A stretch of DNA of 64,000 nucleotides from Annona cherimola (taxonomy: Eukaryota > Streptophyta > Magnoliopsida > Magnoliales > Annonaceae). Each line of letters begins with the position of its first letter. The stretch's first letter is position 1. Shown here one piece after another: positions 33,698 through 46,665 of the stretch. The stretch spans positions 48,718,012 through 48,782,011 of the forward strand of contig CM059971.1 in assembly GCA_030490835.1 (NCBI GenBank). Reading direction: 5' to 3'. The notes beneath the pieces were generated by a model. It saw only the letters and a program-made list of their open reading frames with translations. It was not told the origin of the DNA and did not search any database. Made by a program: the position numbers and the translations under genes.

Positions 33698-35470
33698 TGT
33701 TGGAAATATAGCTAAATCCATATTTTGATGATTAACAAATCAATTTGAGTATGTCTTGGCTACTAACAAGTTTGTGAAATGTTTAAGGAATATACATTTG
33801 AAGAAAATCAAGTTAGGAAGGCCAAGTCGATCCCCAAGTCGACTCCAAGATCGACTTCAAACATGCAGAACTGTCCAGAGTTGAAAACGGAAGAAGGGAA
33901 GGTGAAGTCGCAGGCCAAGTCGACTCCACCTGCGACTTGGGTAGCCAAGTCGCAAACGAAGTCGACCTCACCATCGACTTCAGTCGAGCAAATCCTTCCA
34001 GAGTTGAATTTCGGAGCAGCAGAATATCGAAGTCGCAAGTGAAGTCGACTCCAGTTGCGACTTGGGTGAAGTCGCGAACGAAGTCGACCCTGAAGTGCGA
34101 CTTGAGGTTTTGGAGATTCAAAGATACTGATTCAAGCTGCTTTCAAAGATCAAAGATGCAGTTTCAAGCTCCTTTCCAAGAACAACTTAAGATATCTCAA
34201 GTCTAAAATCAACATGAGTCTCTCAAGTCCAAGACAAGAACTTCAAGCATGTTCCAAGATGAAGAAATAAGCAAATCATGAAGATCAATATGAATCAAAT
34301 GCAAAGCAAGATGATGATACACTATGCAAGACTCAAGTTCTCCAAAGATTCAAGATTTAAGAGGAATCAAAGTCAAGCTTCTAAGGATTGCAAATCATGG
34401 AGCTAATGAAAGCAAGACACCATGATCCAAAGAGTAACAAAAATTGCAAAGGAATTAAAAGGCTTGAGAAAGACTAAGCAAAACAAAAGTTTCAAAGTTC
34501 CAAGTTCATGAAGCCAACTGTCGAGGTGAAGTCGAACCCGAAGTCGACTCCACCTACGACTTGGGTCAAGTCGAGAACCCAAGTCGACCTATTCTGGAAC
34601 TTGAAGCTGCGACGGAGAAGCGAAGTCGCACCCGAAGTCGACTCCATCTGCGACTTGGGCCAAGTCGCATCCGAAGTCGACTCCACATGCGACTTGGGTA
34701 GCAACGGTCGGATTTTATTCGAACGTTGGCGCATTAAATGCGCGCCACCTACTCACTAACGTTCGGATTCCCTCCAAAATTTAAATAGCATTCATGGTGA
34801 ACGAGGGAAGTAGCTGAGAATCATTAAGTGAGCATAACTCCTATCTACAAGAGCATTAAAGAGATCAAGCCATTCAAGGAGGAAGAACTTTGCTTCAAAA
34901 CTGCAAGAGCTTTATTTCAGATTCTTCAAAGCCTACCACAAGTTCTTCTCTGTGCCAAACTGCTTCTACACATCTGTAAAGTGTAGATTTCTTTCATTGA
35001 TTACTTGTTTGTGTTGAACTTGATTTAGCTTAGGTAGCTAAGATCAAGTGTTAGCAAAGTAGTGTGTGATTGGAGTGTGACTCGTCACCTACTTGTGCTA
35101 GTTGTTTGATGCCCCCTAGAGCTAGAATCTAGAAGAGAGCAAGTGGCTCTAGTTGTATATGCCCCCTAGAGCTTTGAATCTAGAAGAGAGCAAGAGACTC
35201 TAATTGTATTGAGAGAATACAATAGTGGAACCCAAGTCACAAGGTGTGTGAGCTTGGAAGAGTGGAGTAGGGAGGTTGCCCGAACCACTATAAAAATTCT
35301 TGTCTACTTGCTTTTATTTCTGCTCTCTACATTATTTTGCTTTCCATTCTGTTTCTTCATTCAAGGGGACTAGATTAATCCGGGGTAAAGTTTTTGTTTA
35401 AGTTGTAAATTTTTAAGAACCCAATTCACCCCTCCCCTCTTGGGTTTTGCCATCAATTCGGGACCCAACA
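33698..35470 (+). repeat. Copia-2 3' LTR (1773 bp)
   Basis: It aligns end to end with 26513-28286; the single-base length difference is the loss of an A in the TATA box. Both TGTTGG and CCAACA termini are intact. Confidence 0.97.
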
Positions 35471-37364
35471 ACTGGCACTCCTGCCATCCCTTAACGACTT
35501 GGCCTTATGTAGAGTGGGCCCCAGTCATCCCGACCGTACTCTACAACCGGGCTATTCCTTGTACTGGTGCACCATACATCATTCTGACAAACCGCAGTCC
35601 GTTTGGTTTAAAATATTACAGACCGCAGCCCATGACCTTTTAAACTGGGATCACAAACCGCAGCCTGCAACTATACTCACAAAACATCATAGACCGAAGT
35701 CTATATCTTTAAAAATTGTTTTCAAAAACACATCACAAACCGCAGTCCATGTCAACTTGTAAAGCGAGCGTACCCACCTTAAACAAGTTGTCATTTGAAA
35801 TTTAGTTTTAGGATGACCTTCCTTAAATTCTTTTAAACCATTTTGAGTAAAATATTTTGATAAATATTTAAAATGTTTGAGAAACAATACATCTTAAAAA
35901 CCCTTATAATAAAAGAATTTCAAAATTTTGAATTTTCAAAAAATAAACCATATATTTCTCTAATATTTCCTTGGTTTCCATTTCAGGGCCTTTTGCTTAC
36001 AAAAGTTATGCAATTATATCATTCCCTTTTCCATAACCTAAAAATTAAATTATTATCCACATATCTATTATACTATTTTTACATAAAGGGGAATTGCATG
36101 GTCTTTTGCATGCCATTTAGCAACCTGAAATTAAACCATTTTATGAAATCACCTATTAGGTTGGTCATCCTTAAATCTCATTCAACAACATTCGTATAAA
36201 TATTTTTGAAGATATTTTCATCATAGATTTTCTTTTCTAAAGAAAATCAAAACTTTTCGAATATCATTTCAAGACGTATGGACTCTGTCCAAATCATCGT
36301 TTATATTTAATTATCATAACATAAAAAATCAATTTTTTTCATAAATCAAATCACTTTTTCTTTCTCTTTCATAACTTAACTATTTATCATAAAACATCAT
36401 AAAGAACTTGCTAACTTAAATGCAAATTCTTAAAACCATCCGCATAAATTCATAAAATCCTTTAAACTAATCATCATGGAGAACTTGCTTACTCATAAGC
36501 AAATTTGTCAATTCCATTAACATAAAGCATTCCCAACCTTGGCAACACTTGTGATAAATTATTTATCTTAAAAACTATCGTTTGCTTCCCATGAAGCAAA
36601 CCCTAAGGCTTTTCATTAAAGCCATCCTGTTCCAAACTTACGACCTTTCATTAAAGCCGACATTTTTAAAACTTGTGCTTGCCCATTCGTTAAAACATAA
36701 TCATATTAACATTGACATAATTATCATTTCAACATAGAGAGAAAAATCCATAATTTGAAAAGTTTGCTTGCTTACCTGAGATAGCCTTAATTCCTTTCTC
36801 CATATCTTTTCTTGCCTTTGCCTAGATAAATGAAAATAACATGTCATTTATTTGCATCATCCTTAAATACTTATATTCCTTAGGTTTTCCAACCTACATA
36901 AGTCCTCTAGCTTAACCCACTTGTCTTTCAAGTCAGGTATTCATACGTATCGACATAGCCTATACATATCAAATAATCCATTCATAAGATCGGGCCCACC
37001 GTCATGAGCTTACCTTTCAAATTTCATCGAAATCCGCCTTGTAGGCGTCATGTTATGAATTTTCTATCATTTTTCATCTTAATTTTATAATTACACTTTA
37101 ATCTGCATAAATTAAATTATGGTAAGTAACATGATTATTCATCACACATTTTCACCTTTCAATCCTCATTAAGCACCTCAGGTCATACCGACTCACTTTG
37201 GGCTCCGGCGATTAAATTTTCAATCACCATTCTTAACTAAAACCCTAATTGCAAATATCATTAATCATAAAATCATCTAAATTTCATTCAAGGCATACAT
37301 GTATCATAATAACATGCCAAAGGCCTTCATATGAGTCCTACTTGGATCCGGGCATCACAACCCA

Positions 37365-40300
37365 TGCACTACCAGTAGAGGAAATTAATCAGATAATTCA
37401 TGTAGAATTCCCTATTTATAGGTTAACAAGTTCTAGCCAAGTATGCAAAGCATGCCCAATTAGGATGGATCGTTGATTTTAGAAGCTGATTAGATCCTAT
37501 TGCCTATGACTGAATTCGATGTGATACTGTGTATGGATTAGCTAAGTCAATGGAAAGGTACTATAGATTGCCAAAATAAAAAGGTGCAATTTTGAAGTGA
37601 CCCTAGGAAAAGAGATAGCCATTGGAAGGCTAAGGTAGCCCAAAAATTCAAACATATTGATATCATCCATGAAAGCAGTTAGGATGATCCGGCAAAAATG
37701 CTAAGCATATCTGGTGTCGATTAATGTAGAGAAAGGCACGAAGGTAGAAATAACCAAATTCCGGTGGTTAGGGAATTTCCTGCTGTATTTTCAAAGGAAT
37801 TAACCACATTGCCTCCAGAAAGAGAAATAGATATGACTATAGATATTATGTCGGGTACAGCCCCAATATCTAAAACTCCATATAGAATGACACCAGTCGA
37901 AATGAATGAATTAAGGACCCAAATACAGGAGATGTTGGATAAGGGTTTCATCAAACCAAGTGTGTCACCTTAGGGAGCTTCGGTATTATTTATGAGGAAA
38001 AATAATGAAAGTTTGAGACTATGTATTGATTATAGAGAGCTGAATAAAGTCATAGTAAAGAACAAGTATCTATTACCCAGTATCGATGATTTATTCGATC
38101 AACTGTAAGGAGCCACAACTTTCTCCAAAATTGATTTACAGTCAGGGTACCATCAACTGAGAATAAGTCTTACCGATGTTCATAAGACGGCTTTTTGAAC
38201 CAGGTTTGGACATTACGAGCTTTTGGTAATGCCTTTTTAATGTCCTTGCTGTATTCATGGATATGATGAATAGGGCTTTTCGGGACTATCTCGATCAATT
38301 TATGGTTATATTTATTGATGATGTCCTGATCTACTCAAAAATGGAGAAAGAACATGAAAATCATTTACGAAGGGTTTTGGAAAGGTTGAGAAAAGAAAAA
38401 TTATATGACAAGTTGAAGAAATGTGAATTCTAGTTGAAACAAATAGGATTTCTTGGGCATATAATATCAGGAAGAGGTGTCCAAGTTGACCTTCAGAAAA
38501 TTGAGGCAGTATTGAAATGGCCAAGGCCAACGACCATTACAGAAATCCTAAGTTTTCTAGGGTTGGCTGGCTACTATACAAGATTTGTTGAAGAATTTTC
38601 ACAATTGTCAGCCCCATTAACAAGGTTGACTCGTAAAGAAGTCAATTATGTATGTCTGAAGAATGCCAGCGCAGTTTCCAAGAATTATAGCAACGGTTGG
38701 TAAAAGTGCCCATCCTAACCCTACCAGAAGGAAATGATTGGTTTGTGATTTACAGTGACGCTTCAAGAAAGGGATTAGGATGTGTACTAATGCAGAGAGG
38801 AAAGGTGATAGCCTATGCATCGCGATAGCTGAAGCCCAATGATGTAAGTTACCACACTCATGATTTTGAATTAGCAGCAGTGGTGTTTGCCTTGAAAATA
38901 TGAAGACATTACCTGTATAGAGCTAGATGTGAGATCTATACAGATCACAAGAGTCTTAAATATATTTTCACTCAGAAGGAGTTAAACATGAGACAAAAGA
39001 GATGACTTGAGTTATTAAAGGACTACGATTTGGAAATTTTATACCATCCAGGTAAGGCAAACATGGTAGCTGATGCATTGAGCAGAAATGCCAGCTTAGC
39101 GCATCTTATAACCAATGAGGAAGGATTGCTTCAGGAGATAAGGCAACTAGAACTGATTGTATGTCCACCTGGAGTTTAAACAAGATTATCACAACTATGC
39201 ATACAATCATCATTATTTGAACAAATCAAGACTGCACAGCAAAAGGATACAGACCTACAAACACATGTGGAGAAGATGAAGAAAAAGTGGTTAACTGAAT
39301 TTGCTATCGATGAACAAGGTATGTATCGGTATAAAGGCCGCCTTTACATACCTAATATGGTTGAGTTAAAGGAACAGATCCTTAAAGAGGCCCATTTTTC
39401 GCCATTTTCCATTCACCCAGGAATCACTAAAATGTATCAGGATCTCAAGAAAGCATATGGGTGGAATAATATAAAAAGGGAGATCGCTGAATACGTGGCT
39501 AAGTGTTTAACTTGCCAAAGGGTGAAAGCAGATCACCAACGAGTGCCTGGAAAATTACAGTCCTTGGAAATTCCTGAATGGAAGTGGGACGACATTACAA
39601 TGGATTTTATCAAAGGATTACCTAAGACCCAAGCAGGAAATGATTCCATATGGGTAATAGTAGACAGGTTATCTAAGGTTGCTCACTTTATACCTATAAA
39701 AAGGACTTACACAGCAGAAAGCCAGCCAAGGTATATTATAAAGTGATTGTACGACTCCATGGAGCGCTAAAGTCAATTGTTTCGGATTGAGACGCGACAA
39801 TTATGTCAAGATTTTGGAAAAGTTTACATGAAACCTTAGGCACCCAACTTAAGTTCAATACGACTTTTCATCCCCAAACAGATGGACAAACGGAGCGAGT
39901 AAATCAAATTATCGAGGATATTCTCCGTATGTGTACATTAGAATTTGGAGGATCATGGGATGAGTATGTACCAATTGCAGAGTTTGCATACAATAATAGC
40001 TATCAGGCTAGTATTCAAATGGCTCCATTTGAAGCATTGTATGGACGACGATGTTGAACGCCATTAAATTGGGATGAAGTCGGAGAGAAAAGGTTACCCC
40101 AGATTTGTCTCAACGAATGGTAGACAAGGTACAAACTATTCGCCAGTGTATATTCACAGCCCAAAGTCGCCAAAAGAGTTACATAGATTGCAAAAGAAAG
40201 GATTTGAATATCCAAGTTGGCGAACATGTGTTCATAAAGGTCACGCCATTCAAGAGAGTTACAAGATTTGGGAAAAGAGGAAAGCTGAATTCCAGGCACA

Positions 40301-40631
40301 TTGGACCATTTGAGGTGTTGGAAAAGATTGAAAAATTGGCCAATAGAATAGCATTACCCCTAGCGTTAGCTTTAGTCCATAATGTATTCCATATTTCTAT
40401 GCTTAGGAAATATGTTCCGGACCCGACCCATGTATTAGTGGCTGAAAACCTACTGATTCAGGATTATTTGAACTATGAGGAAAGGCCAGTTAGAGTCTTA
40501 GATTAGAAGGTACAAAAGCTTCAGAATCGAGAAATCAAATACGTAAAGGTTCAATGGAACCGGTATTCCGAAAGCGAAGGGAGCTAAAAGAAGAGGTGGA
40601 ACGAAAATATCCCCAGTTATTTAAAGAATAG
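37365..40631 (+). pseudogene. pol: Tekay-2 pol: protease end, RT, RNase H, integrase, chromodomain, heavily broken
   Basis: The first 400 bases are a barely readable protease/RT linker. From about 37764 the RT is clear: [72 protein letters not shown] (about 38021), KIDLQSGYHQL, and the catalytic [10 protein letters not shown] (about 38310-38340), followed by FLGHIISGRGV and LSFLGLAGYYTRFV. RNase [49 protein letters not shown]. Integrase: HHCC finger (39396-39540), MDF, TDGQTERVNQIIED. A chromodomain remnant lies at about 40494-40600. There are more than a dozen stops, many where a transition explains them (TAG 37971 for Trp, TGA near 38196 for Arg, TAG 38431 for Trp/Gln), plus frameshifts near 38240 and 38690 and a short deletion in the chromodomain. 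Confidence 0.9.
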
Positions 40632-40656
40632 ACAGTTTCGGGACGAAACCTGTTAT

Positions 40657-43569
40657 AAGGGGGGAGGATAGTGAGACCCCAACCTATGTAGGACTCAATT
40701 GTTTGCATTAGACATATAAATGTGATTTATATGTGATTTAATTGAATTTTGGATGATTTTGTGATTTTAGTAAATTATTGCAATTAGGGCCAAGGATTAG
40801 AAATAATGATTCAAGTAATCATTATAAGCCGATATGGGTCAATAGGATAAAATTAGTTTGATGGTAATTGAAACTTATCAATATATCATGAATAATTATC
40901 TTAAATTATATGGTTTGATTTATGAGAATTTAAATGGTAATTATCAAGTTAAGTAGAAAAATACTAGAAAATTCATAACTTAACGTCTGTAAGGCGGATT
41001 GAAGTGAAATTTGAAAGACAATTAGGTAATGATGGGCTTAACCTTATGCGAGCATTGGAGTATGAAAATGTGGAACCCTGACCGTATACGTGTCATTTCG
41101 ACATTTGTAATTTTGTAATTATTTTATGAATAATTGAAAATTCATGAATTATATTGATGGATATGTGTATTGGAGATTGAAATAATGTGATTAGGAATTT
41201 AACCCCGTGAATAGTGCACGTGAATAGTGCACGTGAATAGTAACCAAGGACTAAGACCCGTGATTAAGAGTTAATCACTTGGATTAACTTAATCACAAAA
41301 AGACAAAATAGAGATTTAATCACTACAAGACAAAATAGCAATTATTTTGGACATTTTAATCCAAGTTTGGATTTTTGTGGGAAAATAGGAAAAAATTCAT
41401 AAATTGCAATCCGGGCGTCGGAATTCGATGAAATTTTTTATGGATGGTTAAAAATTCATGATGGACATGATGAATGGGCTAAGATGTGATGAAAATCACA
41501 AATCAAAGGTCAAGATGAAACGTCAAATGCAAAGTGAAAAAGTAACTTCACTTTTTCATTAATTATGTATTTGACTTTAATTAAATTAATAAATAAAAAT
41601 TAAAAAAATTAAATGCAATGCAGAAACATGTCAGGTCGTGCAGGGGGGGTACCATGACCAAATCAATGGTCAAAATTCATCCAAATCATAAATCAAGGGC
41701 TAGGATTAATTTAGCTTAATTTAATTAATTTTAAAAATAAAAAAATAGGTAGAAAATTAGGGCTGCTATAGGGGGGCTGGAGCAGGCCTAGGGTGGGCTG
41801 CACAAGGCTCCATGCACCTTTTGGAAATTAGAAAAAAATATATTTACAATTTAATACCTCAAGCAAAGGGGGTAAATTCCAAATTTATGAAAAATGGACC
41901 CCTATAAATAGAGGAGCAGGACATGGACGAAATTCACAACCATCCCAGCTCAAAAATCACTTGAGCAACTTCATTTCCCATCCCCACACGTTTTAGCCTT
42001 GAAGAATAGAAGTTAGAGAGAGAAAGTGCGAGAAAAAGAGGCATATCTCCACTTAGGGTAAGTGATTTCTACCCTTTGGATGTTAAGTAGGGTAAAAAAA
42101 TGCTTAGATAATGCCTAAGCATGAGAAAATAAGTATAGATATAATGTTTAAATGGAATTATGCCAAAACATCAAAAATTTAGAGCGAATATAGGGTATTC
42201 GGCAAAATAGCATATGATATGTGAAAATAATGCTCCAAAATTTTTAAATGATGATTTGGGATGTATGATTATGATAAATATGATGTTAGAATAATGATAT
42301 ATTAATTTCATGATTTTTAGAATTAAGGATTATGCTTAAGTGAATTTATGATGATTTTTAGTATATGGAGAAAATGATTTTTTTGGCCAAGTAAATAATG
42401 ATAAATTCAAAATATAAGAAATTTCCAATGATATACTAGGCATAAGTTATGTCATGGTATTTTTTATTTTTGGAAAAAATATCAATTTTTGAAACCCATG
42501 AACAGTAACCACGTTGCTGTGAACAGTAACCACAGATGAACAGTGATTTGCTACAGTGATCTGCTACAGTGAACAGCGTGATTTTGGAGAAAATTTGGAA
42601 ATTAATATTTGAATATAAGTATGGAATTTTTGAAGAATTTATGGAAAAAAATATCTATGTAAAGAAATAATGCCCAAATATTATAAAGCATACATGAGAA
42701 GCAGTTTAAATAGAGGAAATGAAATATCCTTTGTCCTTGAATAGGAAAAGGAAAAGAGAAGATCGAAGACACCTCCTAAGAAGGTAAGCAAGTTATATGT
42801 TTCGCAAATTTATTTCAAAATGCTTGAAATTGTTTGTGAAATTCTTTATGAAATTTATTTAAGGTTGGCCATACCTATAACTGCTTTACATGAACTGAAG
42901 TTTGTGAAATTGTTTATTAAATGCTTTTTATGAAATTTTTTTATGATTTGCAAATATCATGCCGGCATGTGTATGAGAATGAGCATGTGCACGAGGAATA
43001 GGCCTTAGTCGAGGTAGTAAGCAGACCGAATGTCCCCCTCGCTATTGCCAAGTCGCTTAATAGGCCCAGGCCGGCGGTGACCTCCCTGAAATGGGAGCAT
43101 GTATGGGATGGGCGCCTAGCTAGCGTCGCATCCAAAGGAATGTCATGAATGCTATGTATGCATTGCATTTACATTTTATGAAATGCATGAAAATGATTGA
43201 AAAATTATGTATAGCTTGCTTACTGAGTATTATTACTCACCCATGCTTTTTCAACAACAGACAGGAAAAGATGATGAAGGCAGCAAGTAAACTGACATGC
43301 AGTTTTGATGATATTGTATATGTAAATTTTATGTAAAGACAATGATGATAATTTTGAGATGGAAATGAATATTTTTGTTTTATGAAACAGTTTTTGTGAT
43401 ATATGAAATATATTTCATGTCAGATGAATGATGGAAATTTTCCATGTATTAATGAAAAAAAAAAGAGAAAAATCCTGTCGTGTGATCAGGGCAACAATCC
43501 TGAGTCACGTTTACCAATCAAAACGATCCCGGAGTAAGGCTTCTAGGCACCTCGGTTCGGGGCGCCACA
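40657..43569 (+). repeat. Tekay-2 polypurine tract and 3' LTR (LTR 40670-43569, 2900 bp)
   Basis: The tract AAGGGGGGAGGA (about 40658-40668) leads into AGTGAGACCCC, where the expected first base T of TGTGA has apparently changed. The LTR ends GCGCCACA. It contains short direct repeats GTGAATAGTGCAC (41207-41238) and GAACAGTAACCAC (about 42500-42540), the GC-richer Tekay block at 42993-43135, and a CACCCATAAATAG-like TATA region near 41905. AT-rich, no gene. Confidence 0.85.
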
Positions 43570-43737
43570 GAAAATTCTGATGAAATTAGTGTGATAATTA
43601 ATTATTTATATTCAAAATTCAACCCTTAACTTCAAGTGGCTAACTTGAGTTACAAAAGTCGGATTGAGATGAAATTAGAAATGGTTATATAAAATCATGA
43701 GATTAACATTTTGGAAGGTTTAGATTAAACAAATTAT

Positions 43738-44017
43738 GGGTGTGTTTAGGGATAGATAAAACTTTTGATGAAAAGTTTTCGAGAGTAAAAGTTGTCAAAT
43801 GATGTGATAGGATCGGGGTAATGATGAGGAGTAAGATAATAAAGTTAAAATAGATAGGTTAATTGTTTGGGTAGTTGTGTAGAAATGATTGAAAAGTAGG
43901 GTAGTTGTATCGGAAAATGTGAAAAAATAATTAAAAAATATGATAATTATAGAAAGTGAAAAGTTTTAGATTGAAAAGTTTTATGTTGACATTTTTTTCT
44001 TATTGCCAAACACACCC
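43738..44017 (+). mobile_element. MITE copy 1 (280 bp, Tourist-like)
   Basis: It begins GGGTGTGTTTAGG and ends CCAAACACACCC, inverted termini of about 12 bp. The flanking 3-bp copies are TAT at 43735-43737 and 44018-44020. The interior is AT-rich with no coding potential. The 3-bp target copies and termini suggest the PIF/Harbinger (Tourist) group; this is an inference. Confidence 0.85.
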
Positions 44018-44316
44018 TATGATGGAAAAATTCTTGAATAGAAAAAGGTGTACACATTTGAATTTTGCACCACAAAGTACCATGCATTTAAAGCAAATAG
44101 TGCATGGATTCAATGCATTTTTAATGGCCCCAAATATGTGTCAAATGCAGGTAAAATGTGGGGTATTTTGTGCATTAATATGTGTGGAAAATGCATGGAA
44201 TATCTGCTGGAATTAATGAGCTAAGAAGGAGCTCAATATAGCATAGAGGTGGTGTCATGCATGGAACATCCAAACCAGCCCATCACTTGGACTTTTGCAT
44301 TTTTTTATATGACATA

Positions 44317-45983
44317 TGTTGGTCCCGAGTTGATGGAAATTACCCAAGCGGGGAGGGGTGAATTGGGTATTTAAAAATTTATAACTTAAACAGAAACTTT
44401 ACCCCGGATTAATCTAGTCCCCTTAATGAAGAAACGAAATGGAAAGCAATATAATATAGAGAGCAGAAATATAAATCAAGCACACAAGATTTTTATAGTG
44501 GTTCGGGCAACCTCTCTACTCCACTCTTCCAAGCTCACACTCCTTGTGACTTGGGTTCCACTATTGTATTCTCTCAATACAATTAGAGTCACTGCTCTCT
44601 TCTAGATTCCAGCTCTAGGGGGCATAAACAACACACTGCACAAGTAGGTGATGAGTCTCACACCAATCACACACTACTTCGCATACACTTGATCTTAGCT
44701 ACCCAAGCTAAATCAAGCTTAATACAATTAAACGAAATAACAAAAGAAGTCTACACTTTACAGATGTGTAGAAGCGATTTGGCGCAGAGAAGAACTTGTA
44801 ATATAGGCTTTGAAGATTCAGAGATTGAGCTCTAGCAGTTTGAAGCAGAGTTCTTCTTCTTTGAATGGCTTGATCTCTTTGAAGCTCTTGGATATAGGAG
44901 TTAAGCACACTTAATGATTCTCAGCTGCTTCCCTCGTCCACAATAACTCCCTTTTATAATTGTGGAGGGAATCTGAACGTTAGAAGGTGGTTGGCGCGCA
45001 TTAAATGCGCCAACGTTCGAATAATATCCGACCGTTGCGACCCAAGTCGCATGCGGAGTCGACTTCAGATGCGACTTCGCCCAAGTCGCAGATGTAGTCG
45101 ACTTCGGGTGCGACTTCGCCTTCGGTTTGCGACTTCAAGTTTCAGATCGGGTCGACTTGGGCATCGACTTGACCCAAGTCGCAGGTGAAGTCGACTTCGG
45201 GTGCGACTTCACCTCGGCAGGATGTTTGATGAACTTGAAATCTTGGAATGCTTGGTTCCTTCATTTCCTTTTGGATCATTGTCTTCTTTTTGGCTTGCTT
45301 TTGTTTGCTCTATGTCTTGTAAGCTTTGAATCTAAGTAGTTTTGAACCACATGATCTTGAATAACTTCTTTTTATGCATCTTGTTTTGAACTTGGATTGG
45401 TCTTCATGACTTAAGTTTCTTCATCTTTAAATATGCTTGAATCTTTGTCTTGGACTTGAGAAACTCATGTTGATAATGATCTTTGTATTCTTGATTTGGA
45501 TTTGGGGACTCTTCAGTTGTTCTTAAAAAATAACATTGAATCTTCATCTTTTGATCTTTGAAGGCCTCAAGTCGCACTTGGGGTCGACTTCGTCTGCGAC
45601 TTCGCCCAAGTCGCAACTGGAGTCGACTTCGTTTGCGACTTCGGCATTCTTCCATCCCAAATTCAGCTCTGGAGTGATTTCCTGACTGAAGTCGATGCTG
45701 GAGTCGACTTCGTTTGCGACTTGGCTTCCCAAGTCGCAAGTGAAGTCAACTTGGCCTGCGACTTCACTTGTTCTTCTCCCATTTTCAACTCTGGACAGAT
45801 TTGTCTTCTTGAAGTCGATCATGGAGTCGACTTGGAGAACGACTTGGCCTTCCATGCTTTATTTTCTTCAAATGTATATGCCTTAAACATTTCTACAAAC
45901 ATGTTAGTAGCCAAGACTTACTCAAATTGATTTGTTTAATCATCAAAACATAGATTTAACTTGTTTTCCACATATTTCCAACA
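44317..45983 (-). mobile_element. Reversed Copia (Sirevirus-like) solo LTR, 1667 bp
   Basis: Starts TGTTGGTCCCGAG and ends TTTCCAACA on the + strand; duplication ACATA at 44312-44316 and 45984-45988. Carries reversed palindrome clusters at 45043-45226 and 45567-45862 and a reversed TATAAAAGG near 44949. It is closer to the Copia-2 LTR than to Copia-1 in the segment around the TATA box. Confidence 0.95.
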
Positions 45984-46665
45984 ACATATACCTAAGTAAC
46001 TAGCATGCAAGGGTACATAAATGGTCATCAAATGATGTGGAAAAATCCAGCAAAAATTGACATGATTAACAACTCATTGATGGAGGAAATAGTAGACAGC
46101 AAGGGAGCATGCATATGGGACGTCCAAGTGGCCATGTTTGCTTTATTTTTTATGAATTTTTTATGCTTAATGAATATATAAATTAGCTAATGGATAGGGT
46201 AAGTAAATACACATTAATTTAAAGCAGCAAAGTTGTGGAAAAAATTGAAAAGGGAAGCAGAATAGGAACATGCTCAAGTGGACAGCAAGGTGAGATGGAT
46301 TTTGAGCAGATTTTGCCATTTAAAAATCTGTCTAAAATGTAATTTTTTTGGCCACAAATTGGACAGCACAATAAGGGATAAATGTGCATTGACATACCCT
46401 CAAATCATGTCCAAAATGGGGCCCACAAAGCTAGAAAAATTCCAGCTTATAAGAAGAGATGGACGATCACATGTACGAGGAGTTAGAGAAAATTTTCAAG
46501 GAGCCAAACACCCCTAAACTCCAGCAGCCTTGCACGCTCAAAGAAACCCCAGAAAGGAGGAAAGAAAAGGGAGAAGAAAGAAGGAGAAAGAAAGGAAGAA
46601 AGAAGGGAAAATTAAGCTTGATTTGATTAGGGTCAAAGTTTGCAACAATCAAGTAAGTATATATG

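Larger units (their letters stand above)
26513..35470 (+). mobile_element. Copia-2, complete Sirevirus-like Ty1/copia element (8958 bp)
   Basis: It has two nearly identical LTRs, an initiator-Met primer site, gag, pol and four polypurine-like tracts, flanked by the 5-bp duplication ACTGG at 26508-26512 and 35471-35475. The two LTRs show about ten substitutions (eight transitions) and one 1-base indel by eye, so insertion was recent. The coding region has two nonsense codons (28425, 32205) and one frameshift (about 31669). Unlike Copia-1 it has no extra ORF between pol and the 3' LTR. Confidence 0.97.
23303..37359 (-). mobile_element. Reversed Tekay solo LTR inserted in Tekay-2, with two nested insertions
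   Basis: On the + strand it begins TGTGGCGCCCCAAACCG and ends CATCACA, the reverse complement of a Tekay LTR. The flanking 5-bp copies are ACCCA at 23298-23302 and 37360-37364. The LTR parts are 23303-24123, 25821-26512 and 35476-37359, about 3.4 kb. No internal region is present, so it is a solo LTR left by LTR-LTR recombination. Compared with the related solo LTR at 57745-62992 it lacks about 1.9 kb in its right third. Confidence 0.93.
22625..43569 (+). mobile_element. Tekay-2, Del/Tekay-like element, decayed and split by a nested solo LTR
   Basis: Pieces: gag/protease 22625-23302, then a reversed solo LTR with its own insertions (23303-37359), then the rest of pol 37365-40631, polypurine tract and 3' LTR 40670-43569. 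The 5-bp duplication ACCCA at 23298-23302 and 37360-37364 joins the two halves. The 5' LTR and gag N-terminus should lie left of Athila-1, outside the window. Tekay-2 itself sits in the G3 LTR, which resumes at 43570. Confidence 0.88.

Noticed and set aside
35499..35762. 87-aa frame similar to one at 59266-59526 (MALCRVG...)
   Set aside because: It is shared because both are Tekay solo LTRs. A second overlapping frame (35440-35643 and 59213-59410) is equally conserved, so the similarity is at DNA level.
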